Part shown: piece by piece, positions 17,680 to 26,668 of the stretch
How the letters are laid out: every line of letters begins with the position of its first letter
Position numbering within the stretch: the stretch's first letter is position 1
Translations under genes and position numbers: made by a program
Assembly: GCF_001659705.1 (NCBI RefSeq)
Contig: NZ_CP015971.1
Coordinates: 1-64,000 of the forward strand
Origin: Arachidicoccus sp. BS20
Lineage (GTDB): Bacteria; Bacteroidota; Bacteroidia; Chitinophagales; Chitinophagaceae
DNA: 64,000 bases
Direction of reading: 5' to 3'
Notes under the pieces: generated by a model
What the model saw: the letters and a program-made list of their open reading frames with translations, nothing else
Told to the model about the DNA's origin: nothing
Databases searched by the model: none

Positions 17680-19320
17680 ATGCAACACATGAAGAAGATT
17701 TTAGTATTTATATCATTTTTTGGTATTTCAGTCGGGGCAACGGCACAATTAGTGCCATTGCAACAGCAGGTGCAGAATAATCTTAACGGTTTGATTCTTC
17801 AATCCGGCTCATCTGTTTTTACCGGCTTCCGGTCGATGAATTGGCAGGAATGGAATGCAAGCGGTGTATTACAAAAATCAAAATTATCGGACAGTATTTT
17901 TGGAATGTCTCTAAGTCCTGTTGGCACAAAACGGTTATTAAATTCTAACTGGCTGCAATGGTCGGGCAAAAACTATGCTGTTACCGCCAACCCAATTCTC
18001 GAAGGAACAATCGGCAAAAGCAACGATAAAGATGGTTCTTTGTTCAACGGTGGCATAGGTGCGAATATTCAAGGCGTTTTTTTTGATAACAAATTATCTT
18101 TCGGATTTGAAGGCTACCGGGCAGTAAATGAATTTCCGCAATACATAGACGAATATATCGCACAGAATGATAACGCAGTTCCGGGAGAGAAAAGAGTACA
18201 TGCTGACAGCAAAGGGCGTTATAATTACACGCATATTGATGGTTATCTGTCATACATGCCGAGCGAACATATTTCTATTACCACAGGCTATGGAAAATTA
18301 TTTGTTGGCGACGGTTATCGCAGCCTGCTATGGTCGGATAATGCGGACAGTTATCCGTATTTACGATTGAAAGCTGCTTATTGGAGGCTTACCTACAATG
18401 TAGTTTACAGCCGTCTTAATAATCCTGACCAATTGTCAAATGGAGCCGACCAAGGCAAATACAGCGTGTTTCATTATCTTGGAGCAAATGTAGGCAAGCA
18501 TTTGCAGCTTGGATTTTTTGAAAACCTGATCTGGCTTGCAAAAGATTCAAATTATCACAGAGGATTTGACGTGCAGTATCTTAATCCGCTTCCGGTGTTA
18601 TGGCCGCTGAATTTTTCGCTCGGTTCGGGTGATAATGAATTTATGGGCTTTACCGGAAAATATAACTTGAAAAGCGGATATATTTATGGTCAGTTTGGCT
18701 TTGACGACCTAAATCTTGGACAAACATTTAAGCATAAAAAGCAACATATCAACAACAAATATTTTTTCCAGATTGGTACATGGCAGCACAATATTTTCCA
18801 TGTGGAAGGGCTGGATTGGAGACTGGAATGGAACGGTGTGAGACCATATACTTATGGGCATCGAGACCCGGTTGGACAAAATTATACCACCAATCATCAA
18901 CCGATTGCTGACCCGTTTGGAGCAAATTTCCACGAATTTGTTTCTATATTCAACTATACTAAAGGAAGATGGTATGGTGTACTGCAAGATATGTTTACAC
19001 TTCGAGGCGAAAATCCCGGGCTGACATACAACAATGGCGAAGACCTTTGGGGCGGAGAAGCGGGTGTACCGACACTCGGCAGCCAGACATTGCAGGGCGT
19101 TGTACACAGATATTTTATCAATCAGTTAAGTCTCGGCTATTTGATTAATCCGCGCAACAGACTTTCTATTGAAGGAAATGTGGGTTACTTTGTACACAGT
19201 GCGAAAGACTTTTCTAAAAATTCCGAATTTAACTTTTCAATCGGGATAAAGACAAATCTTTTCAACCATTATTATGATGTGGCAAAAACGCACCAGGTAA
19301 TGTTCAATTATGCAAATTAG
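17680..19320 (+). CDS. Outer-membrane beta-barrel protein, paralogue 2
   Basis: A 546-residue exported barrel, paralogous to the preceding protein. Shared landmarks include GYGKLFVGDGYRSLLWSDN, the NxxxDxxPYxY segment and ADPFGANFHEFV near the same relative position (ADPFGNNFKEAV in paralogue 1). The ATG directly abuts the preceding stop; a second ATG at 17689 places the signal peptide (MKKILVFISFFG...) at the very start and may be the real one. Probably an outer-membrane component for surface polysaccharide or gliding; function inferred only. Confidence 0.6.
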   Translation: MQHMKKILVFISFFGISVGATAQLVPLQQQVQNNLNGLILQSGSSVFTGFRSMNWQEWNASGVLQKSKLSDSIFGMSLSPVGTKRLLNSNWLQWSGKNYAVTANPILEGTIGKSNDKDGSLFNGGIGANIQGVFFDNKLSFGFEGYRAVNEFPQYIDEYIAQNDNAVPGEKRVHADSKGRYNYTHIDGYLSYMPSEHISITTGYGKLFVGDGYRSLLWSDNADSYPYLRLKAAYWRLTYNVVYSRLNNPDQLSNGADQGKYSVFHYLGANVGKHLQLGFFENLIWLAKDSNYHRGFDVQYLNPLPVLWPLNFSLGSGDNEFMGFTGKYNLKSGYIYGQFGFDDLNLGQTFKHKKQHINNKYFFQIGTWQHNIFHVEGLDWRLEWNGVRPYTYGHRDPVGQNYTTNHQPIADPFGANFHEFVSIFNYTKGRWYGVLQDMFTLRGENPGLTYNNGEDLWGGEAGVPTLGSQTLQGVVHRYFINQLSLGYLINPRNRLSIEGNVGYFVHSAKDFSKNSEFNFSIGIKTNLFNHYYDVAKTHQVMFNYAN

Positions 19321-19335
19321 AAATGAAGGGAGTTT

Positions 19336-20064
19336 TTATTCATTCCATATTTTCCAGTTTTCTTCTGCTTGCAGCACAAGCATTTGGTAGCCGTTTTGAA
19401 TAATGGCACCTTTTTCTTTTCCTAATGAAAGAAACTTTGTAAGCGACGGATTATATACCAAATCATAAAGATAGTGCGCCGGAGTAATCAACTGATAAGG
19501 AATTAGAGGAGCTTCATCTGTTTTCGGGAAAGTGCCAAGCGGCGTACAGTTAACGATGATGGTGTATTCTTTTAGAATATTTTCATTCAATTCTTCGTAA
19601 GAAAAATTATTTTCCGTCTTACTTCGGGAAACAAATTGATAAGCAATATTTAATTTTTGCAGCACAAATTCTACAGCCGCCGCTGCACCTCCCGTTCCTA
19701 AAATCAATGCTTTTGTATGTTGCGGTTGCAAGTGCGGAATAAACGATTTTTCAAAACCAACAGCATCGGTATTGTAGCCGAATAATTTCTTGTTTTTGAT
19801 GCGTACACAGTTGCATGCGCCCATTTTTTGTACAGCGTCCGTGCTTTCCGAAAGATAGGGAACGATATTTTTTTTGTGTGGAATAGTGATGCAAAATCCT
19901 TCGAGTTCTTTATCCTGCATTAATTGTTCAACGCCTGAAATGTCGGGCATTTCGTACTTTTCAAACACGGCGTTTTCAATCTTTTCGTCAATAAATTTTT
20001 GGGTAAAATATTTTTGAGAAAAAGAGTGGGAGAGCGGATAACCTATGATGCCGTATTTTTTCAT
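19336..20064 (-). CDS. aroE: Shikimate dehydrogenase AroE
   Basis: NADPH-dependent reduction of 3-dehydroshikimate in the chorismate pathway. The substrate pocket GYPLSHSFS (residues 7-15), TIPHKKN with the catalytic Lys, NTDAVGF with its Asp, and a GTGGAAAAV dinucleotide motif are present. At 242 residues it is on the short side for AroE, as in many Bacteroidota. Confidence 0.93.
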   Translation of the reverse strand: MKKYGIIGYPLSHSFSQKYFTQKFIDEKIENAVFEKYEMPDISGVEQLMQDKELEGFCITIPHKKNIVPYLSESTDAVQKMGACNCVRIKNKKLFGYNTDAVGFEKSFIPHLQPQHTKALILGTGGAAAAVEFVLQKLNIAYQFVSRSKTENNFSYEELNENILKEYTIIVNCTPLGTFPKTDEAPLIPYQLITPAHYLYDLVYNPSLTKFLSLGKEKGAIIQNGYQMLVLQAEENWKIWNE

Positions 20065-20090
20065 TGCTAAAAAAATTAAATATCATGAGG

Positions 20091-20131
20091 CGTGAATCGT
20101 GAGTTGGACGTTCTACTACTCACGCCTCACG
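20091..20131. repeat. Intergenic palindrome G1
   Basis: Perfect composite inverted repeat: CGTGA-N2-CGTGAG (20091-20103) against CTCACG-N2-TCACG (20119-20131), with a 15-base loop. It lies between aroE and the comA-like gene. A related, less perfect copy sits at 33237-33291. Confidence 0.7.
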
Positions 20132-20135
20132 TTTT

Positions 20136-20915
20136 TCAATAGCTTTTTTTATTACCGTCGTTTAAGTACAGATGAAAAGTATCGCTGCGAAGACCGATGC
20201 GCATGGTTTCCAAAGGAATGATTTCGGTAGGAGCGATGTTGCCAAGATTGACATTACAGCCAACCAGTTGAATAAAATACAGTTGCTGATTTTTTTGTGG
20301 CGCTTCCCAAATGATTTTTTCTTTCGGAATTTTGGTCAAAATTTCGTTTACCAAACCTTGCCGAACTTCGCCGGAATCCCTGTACAGTCCTACATTTCCG
20401 GCTTCGCGTGCTTCAGCAATTACATAAGATGCGCCAGCGTTCAGTTCGTCCTGCATCAACTGAATCCACTTGTAAGGCGCCATAATGTTAGTTGCATCCT
20501 TGCTCCCCACCTCACTCAAAACGGTTGCGTGTTTTGTAAGTCTTTCAATATAGCCACATTTTTCAGCATGGGGAATAGTAATAGAACCATCGCTTACTTC
20601 CATGTATTTTATGCCGTAATCTTCGCAAAGCCGGATATAATCATCCATATTATTTCTTATCAAAAATGCTTCAAACAAAGTGCCGCCGAAGTAAACCGGA
20701 ATGTTATTGGATTGATATACTTCAATTTTTTCGCGAAGATTTGGCGTTACCATCGAAGTACCAAAACCGAGCTTCACAATGTCCACATAATCTTTTCCAA
20801 CGCTTACAAAATTTTTAGCTTCTTCAAGGCTCAAGCCTTTGTCCATAACCATTGTTAATCCGTAGTCGCGCGGTGATGCAGTTCTTTCGGGAATTTGCGA
20901 TAAATAAAAATTCAT
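20136..20915 (-). CDS. Phosphosulfolactate synthase (ComA-like)
   Basis: TIM-barrel enzyme of the ComA family, which adds sulfite to phosphoenolpyruvate to give (2R)-phospho-3-sulfolactate. Recognisable stretches are DYVDIVKLGFGTS, YFGGTLFEAF, MEVSDGSI, VIAEAREAGNVGLY and IIWEAPQKNQQ. In archaea this starts coenzyme M synthesis; in Bacteroidota it may feed sulfonate or sulfonolipid metabolism, which is inference. The ATG at 20915 starts MNFYLSQIPERT; the longer frame begins nine codons earlier. Confidence 0.85.
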   Translation of the reverse strand: MNFYLSQIPERTASPRDYGLTMVMDKGLSLEEAKNFVSVGKDYVDIVKLGFGTSMVTPNLREKIEVYQSNNIPVYFGGTLFEAFLIRNNMDDYIRLCEDYGIKYMEVSDGSITIPHAEKCGYIERLTKHATVLSEVGSKDATNIMAPYKWIQLMQDELNAGASYVIAEAREAGNVGLYRDSGEVRQGLVNEILTKIPKEKIIWEAPQKNQQLYFIQLVGCNVNLGNIAPTEIIPLETMRIGLRSDTFHLYLNDGNKKSY

Positions 20916-20998
20916 TGAAATATTTTTTCTTAGTACGGGCAAAAATAAGAAGTATGATGAAATACATTGTATTTCATGCCAATAGAAAAACTTAAAGT

Positions 20999-22417
20999 TT
21001 ACTTGTGTACTTTTCTGAAGCGGGCTAACAGGTCCACCACGCGATGGTTTTGCAAAATTGCCGGATTTAATTCCAGCACTTTTTTAAACAAACGGGGAGA
21101 TTGGTGCAGCGCAGATTCCATATATATCAGTGCGTCTTCAATGTCGCCGGTAGCATACAGGGCAAATGCGTGATAAAAAAGAAAAAGCGGTTTGCTGCCT
21201 GTGCTATCATAAGCGTTTAGCGACTGTTCTGCGGCTGTTTCGTATTCTTCAGCATAGTATAAACACCTGATTAAATAAGCCCAGCCTACAACACTTTTAG
21301 AGCGGTGTTTAACTACAACGCTGAATGCGTGAATGGCTTCTTTAAAATCTTCAAGATTCATCAGGCATTCGCCTTTTATCAAATCATATTCATACGTGTT
21401 TTGACTGAAAGTCATTGCTGTTTCTATGGATTTCAATGCTTGCTGCCATTGCTCTTCATCCATAAAAGTTAAAGCAATTTTGTAATATAATTTGCTTTCC
21501 GTAGGACTTAAATGAATGGCTTTACGATAATAATAACGTGCATTTTCGCCGTTGCCCATTTTGTGATAGCAATAGCCGATTGCTTCATAAATAATACTTT
21601 CTGGTCTGCCGAGTTCCAAAGATTTTTTTAATACCTCAATAGCGTCTTTGTATTTGCGCAACCTCATAAAAGCATCGCCCATATTGCGATACGCGTAATC
21701 AAATTTTTCGTTGATGGCAACTGCATATTTGTATGCGTCAATCGATTTTTCGTACAGTTTCAAACCCTGATACGCTGCACCGAGATTGAACCATGCAAGC
21801 TCGTTGTACGGATAGTTTTCTATAATGTTTTGATGAATGCGGATGCTTTCTTCGTTACGCCCCGTAAAATCTGTCCAGAAACAGATTTTGTATAAAGCTT
21901 CTTCATTATTAGGTTCTATATCAAGAACTATTTTGAGACAGTCGAATACTTTGTCGAACAATTCATAATCGTCGTACACATCAGCAAGTTCAAACAGCAT
22001 ATCCACACATTCCTCGCCTTCAAATTTTTGCAATGCCTCTTCCAGTTCGCGCGCCGCTTCTTCTTCTTTCCCCAAACCAAGGTAAGCATCTGTTTTCAGA
22101 ATAGTTGTATTGATGTCTTGATTATCAAAAACGGCTGCTTGTTCCAAAGTGTTCAGCGCTTCTTCAAATTTTCTTTCAACGATAAGATAATCTGCCTTTT
22201 TTACAAGCAACGCGGAAGAGTAGGGGTAATATTCCAGTGCAATGTGTGTAGCTTCTGCCGCTTTTTTAACCGATTGGGTCTCGTCGAAGTATTCAATGAT
22301 TTCCAAAAAAGCATCTTCTTCCAGAAAAACGCCTGAACTTCCCGTGCGAATATCTTCGTATAACCGAAGCCAATGCTCAAACATCTTTTTGTCTTCGCTG
22401 TAATTTTCTTCGTGCAT
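20999..22417 (-). CDS. Tetratricopeptide repeat protein
   Basis: A 472-residue soluble protein made almost wholly of TPR units between about residues 60 and 440, with typical W/A-LG-A-Y pattern (for example AWFNLGAAYQGLKLYEKSIDAYKY split across repeats). No signal peptide or catalytic domain is visible. It is presumably a protein-interaction scaffold. It is transcribed alone toward the comA-like gene. Confidence 0.85.
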   Translation of the reverse strand: MHEENYSEDKKMFEHWLRLYEDIRTGSSGVFLEEDAFLEIIEYFDETQSVKKAAEATHIALEYYPYSSALLVKKADYLIVERKFEEALNTLEQAAVFDNQDINTTILKTDAYLGLGKEEEAARELEEALQKFEGEECVDMLFELADVYDDYELFDKVFDCLKIVLDIEPNNEEALYKICFWTDFTGRNEESIRIHQNIIENYPYNELAWFNLGAAYQGLKLYEKSIDAYKYAVAINEKFDYAYRNMGDAFMRLRKYKDAIEVLKKSLELGRPESIIYEAIGYCYHKMGNGENARYYYRKAIHLSPTESKLYYKIALTFMDEEQWQQALKSIETAMTFSQNTYEYDLIKGECLMNLEDFKEAIHAFSVVVKHRSKSVVGWAYLIRCLYYAEEYETAAEQSLNAYDSTGSKPLFLFYHAFALYATGDIEDALIYMESALHQSPRLFKKVLELNPAILQNHRVVDLLARFRKVHK

Positions 22418-22565
22418 AGCCTTGAATTATGGAACTAATATAAACCTGTATTTTTTAACAGCCAACTAATTTATCGACTATCTGAATAAATATATTGCTT
22501 AATGATTTGATAACTGTATTAATGCACACCTGTTAATAAAAGTGTTATATTTTTGACAAAGTTTT

Positions 22566-22597
22566 TTTGATGATGTTTAACAACTTGTGTATCTTTG
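22566..22597 (+). promoter_or_regulatory. Bacteroidota consensus promoter
   Basis: TTTG (22566-22569), 20 bases, TATCTTTG (22590-22597): an exact TTTG-N20-TAnnTTTG promoter. It lies inside the longest frame of the next gene, ruling out the ATG at 22567. Confidence 0.8.
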
Positions 22598-22623
22598 CGG
22601 AAATGATTAAAAGAATTGTAAAT

Positions 22624-23031
22624 ATGAAGTCGATTTTAACGCTGGCGTTTTGCGCCTGCTTTGGAATTGCTTTTGCGTCTTTTAACATTGGAAGTAATGA
22701 GGCGTTTGATAAAAGAAAAGATAAGGATAAAGACAAAATAAAGCTTGAAAAATACAGCTTAAAAAATATTCGCAGACCGGCTTCTTTTTTCTCATTGTCA
22801 TCTTTAAGCAACGTAAACAGAGACACTTATAGCAGTCAGCCTTCGTTTTTAAATGGTAGTTTTCAACTAAATCCGGTTTCGGAAGAAAATGTGGACAATA
22901 GCAGCGATATATATGTAAACTCAACTATGCGGCTTAAGGCAGGAAATTCCGTAGTAATATATCCATATACCTACAAAGTAAAACCGGCGCCACTTGGAAT
23001 GTTCAAAACGCCAACTCCCAATAACAGATAA
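22624..23031 (+). CDS. Small exported protein of unknown function
   Basis: Not recognised. With the ATG at 22624 the product has 135 residues and starts with a clear signal peptide (MKSILTLAFCACFGIAFASF). A short Lys/Asp-rich stretch follows (about residues 30-42), then a Ser/Asn-rich body. The upstream consensus promoter would start RNA near 22602, leaving a leader of about 20 bases. An ATG at 22603 is also possible but would be leaderless and would place extra residues before the signal peptide. Confidence 0.6.
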   Translation: MKSILTLAFCACFGIAFASFNIGSNEAFDKRKDKDKDKIKLEKYSLKNIRRPASFFSLSSLSNVNRDTYSSQPSFLNGSFQLNPVSEENVDNSSDIYVNSTMRLKAGNSVVIYPYTYKVKPAPLGMFKTPTPNNR

Positions 23032-23078
23032 AAAAGCAAATTTTTAAGATTATATTTTCTTATTAAAAAAGAATAGTG

Positions 23079-23086
23079 TACTTTTG
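23079..23086 (+). promoter_or_regulatory. rpmH: -7 box of rpmH
   Basis: TACTTTTG, with TTTT at the -33 position (23055-23058, 20 bases upstream), one base off consensus. The leader to rpmH would be about 75 bases. Confidence 0.6.
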
Positions 23087-23166
23087 CGCACCTTTCACAG
23101 GAAAACGGTAAATGGTCGCTGTTTTCATTTAAAAAGAATTGAAGAACAAAATAAAATAATTGACGA

Positions 23167-23322
23167 ATGAAACAAACATTTCAACCACACAATCGCCGCC
23201 GCAAATCTGTTCATGGATTTCGCAAGCGTATGCAAACTGCAAACGGTCGCAAAGTTTTAGCATCGCGCCGTGCAAAAGGTCGTAAAAAACTGACCGTTTC
23301 CGATGAAAGGAAATTAAAATAA
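23167..23322 (+). CDS. rpmH: 50S ribosomal protein L34
   Basis: 51-residue basic ribosomal protein. It has the hallmark start [18 protein letters not shown] and RVLAxRRAKGRKxL-type core (here [14 protein letters not shown]), with a Bacteroidota-like C-terminal tail TVSDERKLK. It lies upstream of rnpA as in most bacteria, here separated by a terminator. Confidence 0.97.
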   Translation: MKQTFQPHNRRRKSVHGFRKRMQTANGRKVLASRRAKGRKKLTVSDERKLK

Positions 23323-23347
23323 TCTGTTTTAATTTTACAAGATAATT

Positions 23348-23382
23348 AAAAGCACCGTAAACTTAATTTTATGGTGCTTTTT
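23348..23382 (+). terminator. Terminator between rpmH and rnpA
   Basis: 13-bp stem AAAAGCACCGTAA/TTATGGTGCTTTT with one G-U pair and an 8-base loop, followed by T-rich sequence. It may attenuate rather than block readthrough into rnpA. Confidence 0.75.
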
Positions 23383-23402
23383 GTTTTAGAGACGATGATG
23401 AG

Positions 23403-23810
23403 ATGGAAAAAATTAACGGATTAAGCATAACAGAAAAACTTAAAAGCCGCAAGGAAATTGATGCGTTGTTCGCGCAGCGAAACACTTTTTTTGCTGCGCC
23501 TGTGCGTGTGTTTTATTCCATAGAAAACAATTTGGAAAGCGAGGTCAAAGCCGGATTCGGATGTAGCAAAAAATATTTTAAGCATGCAGTAAAACGCAAC
23601 CGCACAAAGCGGTTGATGCGGGAAGCATACAGAACACAAAAGCATGCGTTGCATACATTAGCTCTGCAGCGCCATATAGTGATTCATTTGTTTTTCCTGT
23701 TTAGTAGCAATGAATTAATAACTTATAAAGAAATGCAATCCGCAATTTTCACTATCTTGCGAAAACTTGAACAAGTAATAACAAAACATCCGGAACAGAA
23801 CAGTTATTAA
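23403..23810 (+). CDS. rnpA: Ribonuclease P protein component
   Basis: Protein subunit of RNase P, which matures tRNA 5' ends. 135 residues. The RNA-binding motif is [15 protein letters not shown], preceded by [13 protein letters not shown]. It lies between rpmH and yidD in the conserved rpmH-rnpA-yidD order. Confidence 0.95.
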   Translation: MEKINGLSITEKLKSRKEIDALFAQRNTFFAAPVRVFYSIENNLESEVKAGFGCSKKYFKHAVKRNRTKRLMREAYRTQKHALHTLALQRHIVIHLFFLFSSNELITYKEMQSAIFTILRKLEQVITKHPEQNSY

Positions 23811-23815
23811 AATCC

Positions 23816-24061
23816 CTGAGATTTTACAATATCAAAAAGCTTTTAAAAATATTAAGTTATCCTTTTATAGGCGCGATAAAAATTTATCAGTTGGTTATTT
23901 CGCCTACATTGCCGAAGAATTGTCGGTTCACGCCTACTTGTTCGCAATACGGTATTGAAGCTTTTAAGAAATATGGTGTATTCAAAGGTTTTTGGCTTAC
24001 GGTAAAGCGTGTTTCACGCTGCCGTCCCGGCGGCGGAAGTGGTTATGACCCTGTTCCGTAA
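23816..24061 (+). CDS. yidD: Membrane protein insertion efficiency factor YidD
   Basis: Small membrane-associated protein that assists YidC-dependent insertion. The reading frame ending at 24061 encodes the unmistakable YidD core: [32 protein letters not shown] and [10 protein letters not shown]. No ATG or GTG occurs in frame between the upstream TGA and the core; the only TTG lies inside IYQLVISP, too late. The listed start is the CTG at 23816, giving about 81 residues, and is a guess; AUA or AUU codons further in are alternatives. It begins just after the rnpA stop, so coupling is likely. Confidence 0.8.
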   Translation: MRFYNIKKLLKILSYPFIGAIKIYQLVISPTLPKNCRFTPTCSQYGIEAFKKYGVFKGFWLTVKRVSRCRPGGGSGYDPVP

Positions 24062-24100
24062 AATTTATTTTAAACAAATAGAGCAAACAACGAACTCACG

Positions 24101-25240
24101 ATGAAAATAGGAATCGTTTGTTATCCCACATTCGGCGGAAGCGGCGTATTGGCAACAGAATTGGGAAAAGCATTAGCTACAAAAGGGCACGAAGTGCATT
24201 TTATTACATATCGGCAACCCGTTCGATTAAACGAATTTAGCGCCAATATTTTTTACCACGAAGTGCGGGTGCCGCAGTATCCTTTGTTTGAATATCCTCC
24301 TTATGAACTGGCGCTGGCAAGTACTCTGGTAGATGTGATTATGCGTTACGACCTGGATTTGTTACATGTACATTATGCCATTCCGCATGCGTCGGCGGCA
24401 TATATGGCAAAGCAAATTGTGAAAGAAAAAACAGGACGAAATATTCCGTTTATAACCACGCTACATGGCACAGATATTACACTGGTCGGAAAGGACAAAA
24501 CGTACGAACCGGTAGTTACGTTTTCTATTAATGAAAGTGATGTAATTACTTCCGTTTCTGCAAATCTTAAAGAAGAAACTTATAAGCATTTCCATATTAA
24601 AAAAGATGTAGAAGTCATTTACAATTTTGTAGATATAAAACGATTTGATAAAAAACCCATCGATGCATTCAAGCAAGCCGTAGCGCCGAAAGGCGAAAAA
24701 ATAATTGTTCACGCATCCAACTTCCGGAAAGTAAAACGAGTATGTGATGTTGCAAAAATATTTGCAGAAATTCATAAGGAAGTAGATTGTAAATTGTTGA
24801 TGGTTGGCGACGGACCAGAAAGACCAAATTGTGAAGAGTTGATAAAAAATTTGGGAGTAGAGCAGGATGTCCGTTTCTTCGGTAAGCAGGAGCAAGTGGA
24901 AGAAGTATTGGCTATTTCCGATTTGTTCTTATTGCCATCCGAGTATGAAAGTTTCGGTTTAGCTGCACTTGAGGCGATGGCTGCGCACGTTCCTGTGTTG
25001 AGCAGTAATGCCGGCGGTTTACCCGAAGTAAATGTGGACGGAGAAACAGGATTTCTGTTCGACGTTGGCGATGTGAAAACAGCTTCTCAAAAAGGAATTG
25101 AATTACTGGAAAACGAAGAGCTGTTGCAACAGTTCAAAAAGCAAGCATACACACATGCGCTTAAATTCGACATTGGTAATATTGTTCCATTGTACGAACA
25201 GATCTATGGCAGATTTTGTAGAATGGATTGTGGAAAATAA
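24101..25240 (+). CDS. bshA: N-acetylglucosaminyl L-malate synthase BshA
   Basis: GT4 glycosyltransferase for the first step of bacillithiol synthesis, joining GlcNAc from UDP-GlcNAc to L-malate. The N-terminal MKIGIVCYPTFGGSGVLATELG, the LHGTDITLVG loop and the C-terminal donor site with EYESFGLAALEAMA are characteristic. 379 residues. It implies bacillithiol as the low-molecular-weight thiol; bshB and bshC are not in the window. Confidence 0.93.
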   Translation: MKIGIVCYPTFGGSGVLATELGKALATKGHEVHFITYRQPVRLNEFSANIFYHEVRVPQYPLFEYPPYELALASTLVDVIMRYDLDLLHVHYAIPHASAAYMAKQIVKEKTGRNIPFITTLHGTDITLVGKDKTYEPVVTFSINESDVITSVSANLKEETYKHFHIKKDVEVIYNFVDIKRFDKKPIDAFKQAVAPKGEKIIVHASNFRKVKRVCDVAKIFAEIHKEVDCKLLMVGDGPERPNCEELIKNLGVEQDVRFFGKQEQVEEVLAISDLFLLPSEYESFGLAALEAMAAHVPVLSSNAGGLPEVNVDGETGFLFDVGDVKTASQKGIELLENEELLQQFKKQAYTHALKFDIGNIVPLYEQIYGRFCRMDCGK

Positions 25241-25244
25241 AGCT

Positions 25245-26633
25245 TTATCTCCATCCGCCGCCAAGACTTACATATAGTTGAACCACAGCTTGTAATTGTT
25301 GCACTTTATCGCTGATGCCGTTTAATTGAGCAGTCAGCAGATTTTGTTCAGAGGTAAGCACGTCCGTATAGTTATAGGTTTTATAGCTGTTCTTCATCAA
25401 TTCTCTTGTATAATCGACCGATTTTAAAAGGTTGTCAATTTCATTGGTTCTGACAGCTATTTTTTCCTGCGCAGCACGGTAACGGTATAATGCATTGGAT
25501 ACTTCTTGTCCCGCGGTAAGCCAGGTTTTTTTATAATCTGCCAGATATTCTTCCTGTCGCGCTTTTGCTGCTGCAAGCCTTTGTTTGTTCAAACCATTGT
25601 TGAATATGGGTTGTGTAAGTCCGCCAATAATGTTTGCGAAGAAAGAACCTGGTTTGAAAAAATTTGACATACTATTGTTGTACAATCCGGTTTCCGCAGT
25701 AATGGTAAGCGACGGGTAAAAATAAGTGCGTGCTACGTTTGTTAATTCAAAGGCATTCCGCAACTGAAATTCAGCTTCCTGTATATCCGGACGGTTTGCT
25801 AAAAGCTGGGAAGGAACACCTGTCGGAAGATTGGTAATAACCGATTCCCGTGATAAACTGTCTCTTTGAATTGTGCCGGGCGTTCTGCCGATTAAAACGC
25901 AAATTTCATTTTCGGTTTCGCGAATGTTTTGTTTAATGTCCGGAATAATAACTTCGGCTGAATACCGGTTTGCTTCGCTCTGTGCAACATCTGCGCCGGT
26001 AGCTGCATCTCCGTCTTTCAAAGCCTGCACGGTAGCTGCGTCTTCTTTTCGGTTTTCGACTGTTCTTAATGTTGTGGAAAGCTGTGCATCATAAGCAAGC
26101 AATGAATAATAGTCCATAGCGATTTGAGAAATCAATTGCGTTTGTACATATCTTTTATATGCTTCGCTTTGAAGTAATGATGCCAATGCTGCCCGTTTTG
26201 CACTTTTTAATTTTCCCCAAATATCTGCTTCCCACGCCGAGTTTACACTAAGCTGATAAATATGATTGGCTGCGTTTTGCACATCCGGCGGGTTCTGAAA
26301 TTCTGCACTTGCTCCTGCACCCAGCGAAGGCAAAAAAGCATCCTTGCTTTGCCTGAAATTAGCTTCCGCTTCTTTGATACGAGCCTCGGCAACCTTTAAG
26401 TCGTAATTGTTTTGAATACCTTCTGCAATCAGGGATTGCAATTTAGGACTGAATAATTCTTTCCATGAAAGATTCGCAATATTTGCAGTATCACTGTTAT
26501 AAGCATTCCGGTACAATGAATCGTTGGCAACGTCTTTCGGATACTGATACGCTTGTGTTATTTTGCAGGATTGGAGCAATGCCGCAAAGAAGATTATTAA
26601 AACGGATGAGATTATTATCTTAAACTTATTCAT
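25245..26633 (-). CDS. Outer-membrane efflux lipoprotein (OprM/NodT type)
   Basis: TolC-like channel of the RND pump encoded just upstream. Signal peptide with lipobox LQSC in the first 25 residues, then two homologous coiled-coil/barrel halves typical of the NodT family; VSLGGGWR is the usual C-terminal end. The ATG at 26633 is chosen because the signal peptide starts there; the frame extends seven codons further. It is the last gene of the adaptor-permease-channel operon, 35 bases after the permease. Confidence 0.92.
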   Translation of the reverse strand: MNKFKIIISSVLIIFFAALLQSCKITQAYQYPKDVANDSLYRNAYNSDTANIANLSWKELFSPKLQSLIAEGIQNNYDLKVAEARIKEAEANFRQSKDAFLPSLGAGASAEFQNPPDVQNAANHIYQLSVNSAWEADIWGKLKSAKRAALASLLQSEAYKRYVQTQLISQIAMDYYSLLAYDAQLSTTLRTVENRKEDAATVQALKDGDAATGADVAQSEANRYSAEVIIPDIKQNIRETENEICVLIGRTPGTIQRDSLSRESVITNLPTGVPSQLLANRPDIQEAEFQLRNAFELTNVARTYFYPSLTITAETGLYNNSMSNFFKPGSFFANIIGGLTQPIFNNGLNKQRLAAAKARQEEYLADYKKTWLTAGQEVSNALYRYRAAQEKIAVRTNEIDNLLKSVDYTRELMKNSYKTYNYTDVLTSEQNLLTAQLNGISDKVQQLQAVVQLYVSLGGGWR

Positions 26634-26668
26634 CGTTATAGTTCGATATATCATTAAACAAATTGAAA

